A DNA stretch of 14,059 bases from Candidatus Syntropharchaeum sp. (GCA_016782355.1 JADHYP010000012.1:1-14059), one strand, 5' to 3'; numbered from the stretch's first letter, positions 6,193 to 12,568 are shown. Numbers and translations are program-made. Notes: generated by a model not told the origin, from the letters alone.

Positions 6193-7674
6193 TCAATATG
6201 CTCTCGCAACATATACCCCCTTCGCCTTCCTCGAACAAATCATGCATTTGCCTTCGCTTTTTACTCTTTCTCCATTCTCATCCCCATATATCGCCTCGCC
6301 TAATACAGTTACCCCAAGGCGCTCCTCTACTTCCCGACCACACCTTTCGCTCTCGCACAGGAATATAGAAACGATGCCTGTTCTTCTCAGTTCTTCCAGC
6401 TCCCCTTCGCTTTTATCTTTATCTTCACCTTTACCTACACCGCTGTCCCCGCTTTTATAGACGTTAGCGAAAAAAGTTTCTTTTGCTCGCTCGTGAACGG
6501 AATCCTGGATTGCTTTTAGCGTCCCTTTCACTTCAGGCACCACATCGCCAAGAGGAACTTGCATCCTTGTGAAGTCGTCCCTCCTTACGAATTCACATCT
6601 GTTGTTTCTTACATCTCTTGGACCTATCTCTATCCTCAAAGGCACTCCTTTCATCTCCCATTTGTAATACTTCGCTCCCGGTCTTTCCTCGGAGTTATCG
6701 AAGAATACTCTTATGCCTGCTCTTTTCAATTCCTCATACGCAGCAATGCAAACTTTTTCCACTTCTGCACCCCCGCTTGAATACACAATAGGCACGATAA
6801 CCACCTGTATGGGTGCGACTTCAGGGGGTAGCACCAAACCATGCTCCTCACCATGAACCGAAATCACAGCGGCAACGCACCTTTCCGAAATGCCATAGCA
6901 CGTCTGATTCACGAACTTCTGCGAGCCGTCTTTATCCTCATATTTTATGTCAAAAGTTCTCGCAAAGCTCTCGCCAAGCAAATGGATGGTAGCAATCTGC
7001 ATTGTCCTCCCATCTGGCATGAGCGTATCAAAAGCAATAGAATACTCCGCACCCGGGAATTTATCCCACTCCGGTCTTCTCGTGATTACGTAAGGAACGG
7101 CAAGCAGGTCGAAGAAATTTTTGTATAAAGCAACCGCCTTTTTTATTTGCTCCGCGGCATCCGCCGGGCTCGCGTGTGCCGTATGTGCCTCCTTAAAGGA
7201 AGTTATCTCACGCAGCCGAATGAGCGGTCTCGTATGCTTTGTTTCGTATCTGAAGGTGTTCACGATCTGGTATATCCGGAGCGGCAAGTCGCGATGCGAC
7301 CTTATCCAGACTTTAAACACGGGGTATATCGCGGTCTCGGAGGTGGGACGAAGTGCAAGAGGGACGTCCAACTCGGTGCTTCCTCCTTTTGTAACCCAGA
7401 AGACCTCCTCTTCAAACCCTTTTATGTGCTCCTTCTCTTTCATCAACTCATCTTCCGGTATCAACAGAGGAAACAGTGCCTCTTCATGTTCCTTATCCAT
7501 CAGTGATCTCAAAATCTTGTAAATAAGATTCCTCAGTTTATAGCCGTAAGGATACCACACATATACCCCCTTCACCGGATACCGCACGTCCAATATCTCC
7601 GCACGCTTCAGTATCTCGTTATACCATTCACTGAAGTTATTTCCCTTTTGCAACACGGTTTCTTCTTCTTTCAT
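6193..7674 (-). CDS. proS: Prolyl-tRNA synthetase, archaeal/eukaryotic type
   Basis: This encodes 493 aa, close to the usual length for the archaeal form. It charges tRNA-Pro with proline using ATP in the cytoplasm. Class II catalytic motifs are present: motif 1 region GVYVWYPYGYKLRNLIYK (36-53), LALRPTSETAIYP (106-118), motif 2 with FRYETKHTRPLIRLREI (141-157), and the motif 3 region SVHGEEHGLVLPPEVAP (272-288). The anticodon-binding domain follows (about 289-385, with GVPLRIEIGPRDV). The C-terminal module holds four cysteines (C440, C445, C477, C480), the zinc site of archaeal enzymes, and the chain ends in Tyr, as typical. A charged low-complexity insertion (about 407-429, GKGEDKDKSEGELEEL) links the last two domains and looks longer than usual. 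No clear Shine-Dalgarno sequence precedes ATG 7674, so the transcript may be leaderless. Confidence 0.95.
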   Translation of the reverse strand: MKEEETVLQKGNNFSEWYNEILKRAEILDVRYPVKGVYVWYPYGYKLRNLIYKILRSLMDKEHEEALFPLLIPEDELMKEKEHIKGFEEEVFWVTKGGSTELDVPLALRPTSETAIYPVFKVWIRSHRDLPLRIYQIVNTFRYETKHTRPLIRLREITSFKEAHTAHASPADAAEQIKKAVALYKNFFDLLAVPYVITRRPEWDKFPGAEYSIAFDTLMPDGRTMQIATIHLLGESFARTFDIKYEDKDGSQKFVNQTCYGISERCVAAVISVHGEEHGLVLPPEVAPIQVVIVPIVYSSGGAEVEKVCIAAYEELKRAGIRVFFDNSEERPGAKYYKWEMKGVPLRIEIGPRDVRNNRCEFVRRDDFTRMQVPLGDVVPEVKGTLKAIQDSVHERAKETFFANVYKSGDSGVGKGEDKDKSEGELEELRRTGIVSIFLCESERCGREVEERLGVTVLGEAIYGDENGERVKSEGKCMICSRKAKGVYVARAY

Positions 7675-7735
7675 CGTATATTTTGTCTTTGTTTTTTATC
7701 TTAATTAGCTATACAGATACAAAAAAGGTATTATG

Positions 7736-7763
7736 TTTACCGCTGAGAACGCAGAGATGACGG
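7736..7763. repeat. Single copy of the ACCGC-GAGA repeat upstream of proS
   Basis: TTTACCGCTGAGAACGCAGA (7736-7755), then GATGACGGG, matches the left arm of the pair at 6115-6180 (TTTACCGCCGAGAGCGCTGA, then GATGAGG) at most positions. proS is thus bracketed by members of one repeat family. This copy lies in the divergent spacer between proS and the OB-fold gene and ends about 13 bases before the latter's ribosome site. No coding function is apparent. Confidence 0.65.
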
Positions 7764-7787
7764 GAAAAGAAGAAGTGGGAGAAGATT

Positions 7788-8441
7788 ATGGATAATATAG
7801 GAAAATCCGTGATTATTTTATCGTTGTTGGGCGTTGGCATCTTATACGGAATATCATTAACTTCTTTTGTAGAGTCGCCTTACGTGCCTTTGGAAGCGGT
7901 TGCAGTTGGAACTCATGAAGGTGCGTTCATACGTACAAGAGGTGTTATCACCGACTTCCGCGTCACCGAATACGGAGACGTGCTCACGATAGGAGTAAAC
8001 AAAACAGAGCTGCCGATATTTGTTGACTCCGCGGGTGAGGCGCTATTAAACCTGAGTTATGGCGATGAGATAGAGGTTCAAGGCAGAGTGCAGTTATACA
8101 AAGGCAGGTATGAACTCGTAGCCGCGGAAAACGGAATAAAAAAGTTGATTTATGGAAATGAAAATACTTCGTTCGTCTCGCAGATAGCAATGCGTCCGGA
8201 GGAGTATGAAGGAAGAAAGGTAAACGTTGTGGGTTATGTCGGGGACGTTTACAAGCGCGTTTTTTATCTGTGCGATGAGAAAGGCAAATATTGTATGAGG
8301 GTGAAGGTGGAAGCGGAGGCAGGAGATTCTATCATATCAGAGTTGCAAAAAGGAGATAAAATAATTGCAGAGGGCGTATTTGTATATGACCCGGAGAATA
8401 CGAGGTATGAGTTGAACTTGATTTCTTTGAGGCGGTGTTAG
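7788..8441 (+). CDS. Membrane-anchored protein with two OB-fold domains
   Basis: This encodes 217 aa. Residues 6-27 (SVIILSLLGVGILYGISLTSF) form one hydrophobic helix at the N-terminus, either an uncleaved signal anchor or a signal peptide. Two beta-barrel segments of OB-fold type follow. The first (about 38-118) has FIRTRGVITDFRVTEYGDVL and YGDEIEVQGRVQLYKGRYEL. The second (about 130-215) has EGRKVNVVGYVGDVYKRVFYL and KGDKIIAEGVFVYDPENTRYEL. The two halves share the same strand pattern, including the G-D-x-I-x-x-x-G turn, which suggests internal duplication. This fits the tRNA_anti-like / nucleic-acid-binding OB clan, but with an exported topology the ligand may not be a nucleic acid. ATG 7788 has GGGAG six bases upstream. 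It is convergent with the next gene, with 18 bp between stops. Confidence 0.7.
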   Translation: MDNIGKSVIILSLLGVGILYGISLTSFVESPYVPLEAVAVGTHEGAFIRTRGVITDFRVTEYGDVLTIGVNKTELPIFVDSAGEALLNLSYGDEIEVQGRVQLYKGRYELVAAENGIKKLIYGNENTSFVSQIAMRPEEYEGRKVNVVGYVGDVYKRVFYLCDEKGKYCMRVKVEAEAGDSIISELQKGDKIIAEGVFVYDPENTRYELNLISLRRC

Positions 8442-8459
8442 GGACTGTCAGAAATTTAT

Positions 8460-8795
8460 TCAGCGGACTCTGCTACCCGCAGGCACTTCTCTATCAGGAT
8501 GCAACAAAATCGGCTTTCCATTGACCTCTACGGCTAAAATCATTCCCTGACTTTCAACGCCCATGAGCTTTACAGGCTTCAGATTAGCCAAAACGGGAAC
8601 GAGTTCGCCAATCAAATCCTCTGGATCATAGTCTTCTGCAATCCCGGCTACCATCTGTCTCCTCTCGTTCCCGACATCTACGTCGAGTTTGATTAACTTC
8701 TTGCTTCCCTCGATTCTTTCTGCATTCTCTATCTTCCCAATCCGCAGGTCAAGTTTTGCAAACTCGCTTATCTCTATTATCTCTTTATTTACCAT
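8460..8795 (-). CDS. Stand-alone tRNA-binding OB protein, MetRS beta-subunit-like
   Basis: This encodes 111 aa that match, over their full length, the C-terminal EMAP/Trbp111-type domain attached to many methionyl-tRNA synthetases. Landmarks are EFAKLDLRIGKIENAERIEG (11-30), a KLDVDVGNERRQMVAGIAE strand region, VPVLANLKPVKLMGVESQGM, and a C-terminal HPDREVPAGSRV. The domain binds tRNA structure non-specifically, dimerises, and in several archaea is encoded apart from the catalytic MetRS chain. Here it stands alone; no metG catalytic gene is in the window. It is often annotated as MetRS subunit beta. ATG 8795 is preceded on its strand by GAGGTGAT, a good ribosome site. A general tRNA chaperone role is the main alternative. 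Confidence 0.85.
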   Translation of the reverse strand: MVNKEIIEISEFAKLDLRIGKIENAERIEGSKKLIKLDVDVGNERRQMVAGIAEDYDPEDLIGELVPVLANLKPVKLMGVESQGMILAVEVNGKPILLHPDREVPAGSRVR

Positions 8796-8880
8796 AATAT
8801 CACCTCATCATATCGCTAAGAAAGCTTTGGTGCCATTAAAGTTTATTCTTTTAATAATGCTTAAGACCATATACTTTTAA

Positions 8881-9351
8881 ATGAGAAGAAAGAAATGGAT
8901 GAAGACATCGGTGCATAATAAAATGGAGAAGGCTCTAACAGAACCGGGCAAGAGAGTTGTTGGATTTCTAAGTAAGCAAGAGCACGTTAAGCTTGCATAT
9001 CTCTTCGGCTCAGTAGCTGAAGGGAAGCAAGGGAAGTTGAGCGATGTAGATCTGGCAGTTTTTCTGGACGAATCCCTGAGCAAGAAGGAGCGGTTTAATC
9101 TACAACTGAAATTAATATCGGATTTAACGAGTATCCTAAAGACAGATAAAGTGGATTTGGTAATTATGAATGACGCCCCCCTTTCACTCAATTACGAAAT
9201 AATAAAGGCAAATCATCCTTTACTTGTTAGAGATGAAGGGAAGAAGATAGATTTTGAGCATGGAATACTATCCAGATATCTCGATAGGAGGTACTATGAA
9301 AAGAGGTGGGCATCCGAGTTCTTGAAAAGGGTTGCCGAAAGAGGAATTTAG
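8881..9351 (+). CDS. MNT-type minimal nucleotidyltransferase (MntA-like, possible antitoxin without HepT)
   Basis: This encodes 156 aa from ATG 8881; ATG 8899 (residue 7) or ATG 8923 (residue 15) are alternatives, and the TATA-like ATATACTT at 8869-8876 would suit a leaderless start near 8899. The Pol-beta superfamily signature is intact: G43-S44, ten residues, D55-x-D57 (LFGSVAEGKQGKLSDVDLAV), and the third acidic residue D92 in KVDLVIM. MNT proteins of this kind usually pair with a HEPN toxin (HepT), which they silence by transferring AMP. No HEPN gene is visible in either flank: immediately downstream is a fossil of a sugar-nucleotide dehydratase gene, and upstream is the tRNA-binding gene. 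It may therefore be an orphan antitoxin that lost its partner, or a stand-alone enzyme. The C-terminal extension (about 124-156) is basic and helical. Confidence 0.75.
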   Translation: MRRKKWMKTSVHNKMEKALTEPGKRVVGFLSKQEHVKLAYLFGSVAEGKQGKLSDVDLAVFLDESLSKKERFNLQLKLISDLTSILKTDKVDLVIMNDAPLSLNYEIIKANHPLLVRDEGKKIDFEHGILSRYLDRRYYEKRWASEFLKRVAERGI

Positions 9352-9362
9352 GTGAAATATGG

Positions 9363-9414
9363 ATGAACGAAAAAGAAAAAAACACTAATCACGGGCATAA
9401 CGGGACAGGACGGG
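9363..9414 (+). pseudogene. Fossil of the 5' end of a GDP-mannose 4,6-dehydratase-like gene
   Basis: Positions 9376-9414 translate as KKTLITGITGQDG, essentially the conserved N-terminal NADP-binding loop of Gmd. The frame then reads K-N and stops at TGA 9421. An ATG at 9363 with AGGTGA seven bases upstream would be its start, but it is out of register by one base within the A-run 9376-9382. The remaining roughly 330 codons are absent; the sequence continues as the 3' end of the opposite-strand acyltransferase. This is a frameshifted and truncated remnant. Confidence 0.65.
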
Positions 9415-10162
9415 AAAAACTGATACCCAGAAGGTATAGCAATGCAATCAGTATTGGTTGATGAATCAGGTAAATCAGTAATGAATGCCGCCCTAAAAAG
9501 CAGAATAATCTTATAAAAGTGAAATCAGAAAGGCAACAAAGGTTAAATTTACGTTTGTAGTCAGGATATAATAAATTTCCAAAAAACAACCCTATTAGAA
9601 TTACTCCAAACCACGGGAATATCGGGAAATAGTCAACGGTATAGAAGCGCTCTGGTCTGAGTCCTAACCACATTAACCATGGAAAACCAAAAGTAAAGTT
9701 CTTCAGATATATTCCAATAGATATGAAAACGATACCGATCAACAGATTCCAGTAACGGAGTTTTAAAAATGGATATGCCAGAATAATCGAAATTCCAATA
9801 AAGTGAAGCACTCCAAATACAATAAACCCTTCTCTCAAAAAGACAAAAGTCGTTAAGGTAATAATCAAGCCCCATGAAAAGACCTTTAAACCTCTTTTGA
9901 TATATTTATGGTATATTTTTCCTCCTGCATTCTGTATTTTCTTTGCTCTTGAAAAACTGAGCGTTAGTGATATACCCACCAGAAGAATAAAGATTGTGGC
10001 TGTCGTGCGTCCAAAATATAACCAGAACCCTGAACGTAAATTAAGATTGTATTCTCCGAAATAGGTCAGGTCATAAAGTATATGGAACAGTATCATCATG
10101 ATTATCGCAAGTCCACGTAGAGAATCTACTTCCCAGAATCGCTTTTCTAAATTAAGATTCAT
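9389..10162 (-). CDS. DUF1624 / heparan-alpha-glucosaminide N-acetyltransferase-like membrane protein
   Basis: This encodes 257 aa from ATG 10162, with GAGGT on its strand eleven bases upstream. A longer frame reaches back to 10270 but would add an unconserved leader and overlap the macrodomain gene, so I reject it. The N-terminal RFWEVDSLRGLAIIMMILFH with DLTYFG is the family signature, including the helix-1 histidine that in the family serves acyl transfer. About seven hydrophobic helices follow, including FARTTA-type YFGRTTATIFILLVGISL and the late LLIYLIHQPILIALLYLL. Members are integral membrane enzymes thought to acetylate sugars. The last residues (RPVPLCP) are encoded by the reverse complement of the Gmd fossil, so the natural C-terminus has been replaced by a rearrangement. 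The fossil hints that this was once a surface-polysaccharide locus. Confidence 0.8.
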   Translation of the reverse strand: MNLNLEKRFWEVDSLRGLAIIMMILFHILYDLTYFGEYNLNLRSGFWLYFGRTTATIFILLVGISLTLSFSRAKKIQNAGGKIYHKYIKRGLKVFSWGLIITLTTFVFLREGFIVFGVLHFIGISIILAYPFLKLRYWNLLIGIVFISIGIYLKNFTFGFPWLMWLGLRPERFYTVDYFPIFPWFGVILIGLFFGNLLYPDYKRKFNLCCLSDFTFIRLFCFLGRHSLLIYLIHQPILIALLYLLGISFSRPVPLCP

Positions 10163-10250
10163 TACATTAAAATACCTCGAAAAATAAGGAATATAAGTCT
10201 GGTGATGGCTCGTGTGATATGGGCATAACTCACTTCTCACTTTCTTCATC

Positions 10251-10790
10251 ATGAAAGTAAGGATAAACAAGAGCTATTTGGAGTTGGTAAAGGGAGATAT
10301 TACGGATTTGGAAGTAGATGCGATAGTAAATGCAGCGAATTCAAGTCTGAAGTTAGGAGGAGGAGTTGCGGGCGCTATAAGGAGTAAAGGCGGCAGGATA
10401 ATTCAGGATGAATGCGATAAGATAGGATACTGCCCTGTGGGAGAGGCGAGGATAACAGGTGGTGGAAGTCTAAAGGCGAAATACGTGATTCATGCGGTTG
10501 GTCCCGTGTATGGAGCGGGAGAAGAGGACGAGAAATTGCGGAATGCAACACTAAACAGTTTGAAACTCGCAGAGCAATACGAGATAAGTAGTTTAGCATT
10601 TCCGGCAATATCCACCGGTATATTTGGATTCCCGAAGGATAGATGTGCGGATATTATGCTATCCGCTACGGTTGCTTATCTTAAAGGCGATACAACACTG
10701 AAAAGGGTTATTTTATGCCTTTACGATTCACTAACTTTTGATATTTTCAAAAATCACTTAAATCAAATTATTAAAAATTTTGAATTTTGA
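10251..10790 (+). CDS. Macrodomain protein, probable ADP-ribose / O-acetyl-ADP-ribose hydrolase
   Basis: This encodes 179 aa, the length of a stand-alone MacroD/AF1521-like domain. Binding-site motifs are in order: [20 protein letters not shown] (13-32), LGGGVAGAI (35-43), PVGEARITGGGSLKAKYVIH (62-81) and AFPAISTGIFGFP (116-128). These correspond to the adenine-contacting Asp of GDIT, the catalytic-loop Asn in NAAN, the glycine-rich phosphate loop, and the distal STGIFGFP loop. Such proteins remove ADP-ribose from proteins or hydrolyse O-acetyl-ADP-ribose. No Shine-Dalgarno sequence or TATA box is seen just upstream: the sequence CTTTCTTCATC runs straight into the ATG, whereas the truncated second copy at 11708 has a 36-base insert with a TATA box at that point. 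Expression may therefore depend on a distant promoter. Confidence 0.9.
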   Translation: MKVRINKSYLELVKGDITDLEVDAIVNAANSSLKLGGGVAGAIRSKGGRIIQDECDKIGYCPVGEARITGGGSLKAKYVIHAVGPVYGAGEEDEKLRNATLNSLKLAEQYEISSLAFPAISTGIFGFPKDRCADIMLSATVAYLKGDTTLKRVILCLYDSLTFDIFKNHLNQIIKNFEF

Positions 10791-10808
10791 AATTAGGATT
10801 CTTGACGA

Positions 10809-10892
10809 CTACTTTATATGATATTCTGGAAGGCAATACTTGCAACCATCGTATTTATCTACTGATGGAAAACCTCTCTGCTTTAACTCCTC
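10809..10892 (-). pseudogene. 3' tail fragment of an unidentified gene with a CxxC motif
   Basis: On the minus strand, one frame off the truncated subtilase, 27 codons read from 10892 to a TAG at 10809-10811. They end in DKYDGCKYCLPEYHIK, with EELKQRGFPSV before it. The peptide is well formed, with a Cys-x2-Cys pair and no start codon of its own. The subtilase reading loses family similarity in the same place (GVKAERFSISR). I infer that the 3' end of another gene was joined to the 5' two thirds of the protease gene. I cannot name the source gene. Confidence 0.5.
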
Positions 10893-11463
10893 TATAAGTG
10901 TTATCATTACTGGCAATAATCCCAGCGACATGAGTTCCGTGATTTCCAGGTGTTCCTATCCCCTCGCCGGAAGTATCAAATTCGTCAACAACCTTACCTG
11001 CCAGTGCAGGGTGATTTCTGTCTATGCCAGTGTCAAGAACTGCTACATTTACGCCGCTGCCCGTATAGCCCATATTCCAGACTTGAGGAGCATTTATCAG
11101 CGGAACACTTCCGTTAAGGCATGTTACCTTATCAGGTTTTTCCAGTCTTATTATTTTCACATCGTCAAGCTCTGCAATTTTTTCGATCTGTTCAATCGTT
11201 AGCTCAGCAGATAGTGCATTGGAGATCCACTGCTGCTTAATTTTCCCCTGGTTGACGCCCATGCTTACAAGCTTTTCTGCGACAGGCCTTTGGAGTTTAG
11301 AGGCTCTCTCCTTAAGATTCTCAATCATTTCCTTCTTGGACCCTTCTTTTGGAACTGCTACTCTCTGACTGTGCTCGATTGCAACAATTTTCCTAACTTT
11401 GATTTCCTCCTTCCTTTTCGCAATTTCTTCCGTCAGCCTTTTATCGAATTTTACAATTGCCAT
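10855..11463 (-). pseudogene. Truncated S8 (subtilisin-like) peptidase lacking the catalytic serine
   Basis: This encodes 202 aa from ATG 11463, chosen because AAGGTGAG lies just upstream; a GTG at 11472 sits in that site. Residues 1-110 resemble an inhibitor-I9-type propeptide (KLVSMGV, ISNALSAELT, DVKIIRLEKPDKV). The catalytic domain begins near VWNMGYTGSGVNVAVLDTGI with Asp144, and continues to GNHGTHVAGI with His175. It then breaks off after YRGV; family members continue for about 200 residues to GTSMAxP with the catalytic Ser, which is missing here. The final AERFSISR has no subtilase character and overlaps, in another frame, the tail of a foreign gene. There is no signal peptide at this start. 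The product cannot be an active protease, though a propeptide-like inhibitor role is conceivable. Confidence 0.8.
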
Positions 11464-11507
11464 TTTTCTCACCTTCTTTCAGGTTTGGCATACATCAAAC
11501 GTTGCAG

Positions 11508-11516
11508 TATAAAAAG
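11508..11516 (-). promoter_or_regulatory. TATA box of the truncated subtilase gene
   Basis: On the minus strand, GCTTTTTATACTGC carries a TATA element at 11516-11508. A start site about 25 bases on, near 11487, would give a short leader containing the AAGGTGAG ribosome site and ATG 11463. This supports the chosen start and implies that the truncated gene may still be transcribed. Confidence 0.4.
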
Positions 11517-11707
11517 CTTTCGGTCAAAAACTTCCGCTTGAAACTACGTTAATCCTTCGGCTTTCGCTTTCAGATGTTAATAAAAATGGAAGGATATACG
11601 AACTTCATATTATTTACCCTTTTGGTGATATATACGAACTTCCCCCGCATCCACTTCCCACTTTCTTCATCCATCCATATAAAATTGAAAATATTCGATT
11701 TAATCAC

Positions 11708-11890
11708 ATGAAAGTAAGGATCAACAAGAGCTATTTAGAATTAGCAGTTGGTGATATAACGGATCTGGAAGTGGATGCGATAGTGAATGCAGCGAATTCA
11801 AGTCTGAAGTTAGGAGGTGGAGTAGCGGGCGCTATAAGGAGTAAAGGCGGTAGCATAATTCAGGATGAATAGTTTAGCATTCCCGGCAAT
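11708..11890 (+). pseudogene. Second macrodomain copy with a 176-bp internal deletion
   Basis: From ATG 11708 the first 54 codons are nearly identical to the intact macrodomain at 10251: [44 protein letters not shown]. After QDE the reading stops at TAG 11870. The DNA then matches the intact copy again from 10589 (TAGTTTAGCAT, CCGGCAAT) up to 11890, so 10413-10588 is missing here, a loss not divisible by three. Homology also extends upstream (11652-11671 against 10231-10250). A TATA box ATATAAAA at 11677-11684 lies 28 bases before the ATG, so a 54-aa peptide could be made from a leaderless transcript. It holds the GDIT and NAAN motifs but not the distal loops, and is unlikely to fold. Confidence 0.85.
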
Positions 11891-12173
11891 TTAGTTTATC
11901 TTTGACTTCTTCCTTTTTTGACTTCTCGACCACAACAAATATCTCCTGAATGCCTCTTTTGCTGTGCGCCAATAACTTGAATCCCGAGTGTGTTTCTCTT
12001 TGAAATCTCAATTCCGGCTGGTTTATGCGTCTCACTGAGGAATGGAATATCGAAGCAGGTATAACTTTATCCACACCTTCTATCGCGGAGATTTGTTCCA
12101 AAAGTGGCAGAACCCACTCTATAATTCCATGCTGCCTTTTTACGCCGTGCTTAACGTATCTGAACCTCGCCAT
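11874..12173 (-). CDS. Possible DUF2103 family protein, 3' end fused to macrodomain remnant
   Basis: This encodes 99 aa. It contains KHGVKRQHGIIEWVLPLLEQ (8-27), a VDKVIPASI strand and ETHSGFKLLAHSKRGIQEIF (60-79), the pattern I associate with DUF2103, annotated as predicted metal-binding proteins of unknown function in archaea and some bacteria. The final five residues (NCREC) and the stop codon come from the reverse complement of the macrodomain remnant (to 11890), so the native end of this gene was lost when that copy was inserted or deleted. The gene begins 12 bases after the cupin stop on the same strand, and no good ribosome site precedes ATG 12173, which suggests coupling in a two-gene transcript. 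The family assignment is moderate. Confidence 0.55.
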   Translation of the reverse strand: MARFRYVKHGVKRQHGIIEWVLPLLEQISAIEGVDKVIPASIFHSSVRRINQPELRFQRETHSGFKLLAHSKRGIQEIFVVVEKSKKEEVKDKLNCREC

Positions 12174-12185
12174 TTCTATACAGAT

Positions 12186-12521
12186 TTATCCCAACACCGT
12201 ATCCTCATCAGAATAGGAAGGCGAACAGAAACATAAAAATCTTACTTTCTTAGTTGTGGAAATCCTGTGCTTCTCTTCGGGATGTATGACCACAATATCG
12301 CCCTCCGAAACATCTTTCTTCTCACCTTCAAACTCCATAACGCCCTTTCCTTCCAGAATGTAATATATCTCCTCAGAAGTCTTATGAAAATGGAGTTTTG
12401 TTTCGTTATAAACTACGGCTTCCGCCAAACTCATCCGCTCGGATTTGAACAGTTCCCTTATCTCCGAGCCATCCTTCGCTATAAAAGGGCTTTTTGATTC
12501 CCCACTCACTACTTTTATCAT
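12186..12521 (-). CDS. Small single-domain cupin protein
   Basis: This encodes 111 aa. The conserved double-stranded beta-helix is evident: cupin motif 1 with the metal ligands in LHFHKTSEEIYYILEGKGVM (H-x-H, then Glu), and motif 2 in GDIVVIHPEEKHRI, with both histidines present. The likely metal site is therefore complete. Cupins of this size bind or isomerise small molecules, often sugars or oxidised acids, and no substrate can be inferred. It leads a probable two-gene minus-strand transcript with the DUF2103-like gene and is divergent from the phosphodiesterase across 47 bases. ATG 12521 has no strong ribosome site; the AT-rich spacer holds TATA-like elements, consistent with a leaderless message. 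Confidence 0.8.
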   Translation of the reverse strand: MIKVVSGESKSPFIAKDGSEIRELFKSERMSLAEAVVYNETKLHFHKTSEEIYYILEGKGVMEFEGEKKDVSEGDIVVIHPEEKHRISTTKKVRFLCFCSPSYSDEDTVLG

Positions 12522-12568
12522 CCAATAACTTTTATAAATATATCATAATTTAAAAATAAGAATCAGAA
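12522..12568. promoter_or_regulatory. Shared divergent promoter between cupin and phosphodiesterase genes
   Basis: The 47-base spacer is almost entirely A and T. TTTATAAATATAT at 12531-12543 is a good TATA box for the plus-strand gene: its centre is about 30 bases before ATG 12569, giving a leaderless or very short leader. On the minus strand TTTTTAAATTATG (about 12556-12544) lies at the matching distance from the cupin ATG at 12521. The two promoters overlap, so divergent expression may be linked. Confidence 0.5.

Noticed and set aside
6841..7522. Several plus-strand open frames of 90-130 codons
   Set aside because: They are antisense to prolyl-tRNA synthetase, which is fully supported by motifs. 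Long antisense frames arise from its codon bias.
9359..9388. MDERKRKKH mini-frame as a HepT remnant after the MNT gene
   Set aside because: Nine low-complexity codons are not enough to claim a HEPN relic, and the overlapping frames match a Gmd start much better.
10163..10270. Longer N-terminus for the acyltransferase
   Set aside because: The extra 36 residues are not family-like and would overlap the divergent macrodomain start. ATG 10162 has a ribosome site and the RFWEVDSLRG signature follows directly.
10840..11202. Plus-strand 120-codon open frame
   Set aside because: It is antisense to the subtilase, whose propeptide, Asp and His motifs are clear. The plus frame shows no recognisable protein features.
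11587..11715. 42-codon plus frame starting [10 protein letters not shown]
   Set aside because: It spans the direct repeat and promoter-like AT-rich spacer and lacks a ribosome site, so coding is not supported.
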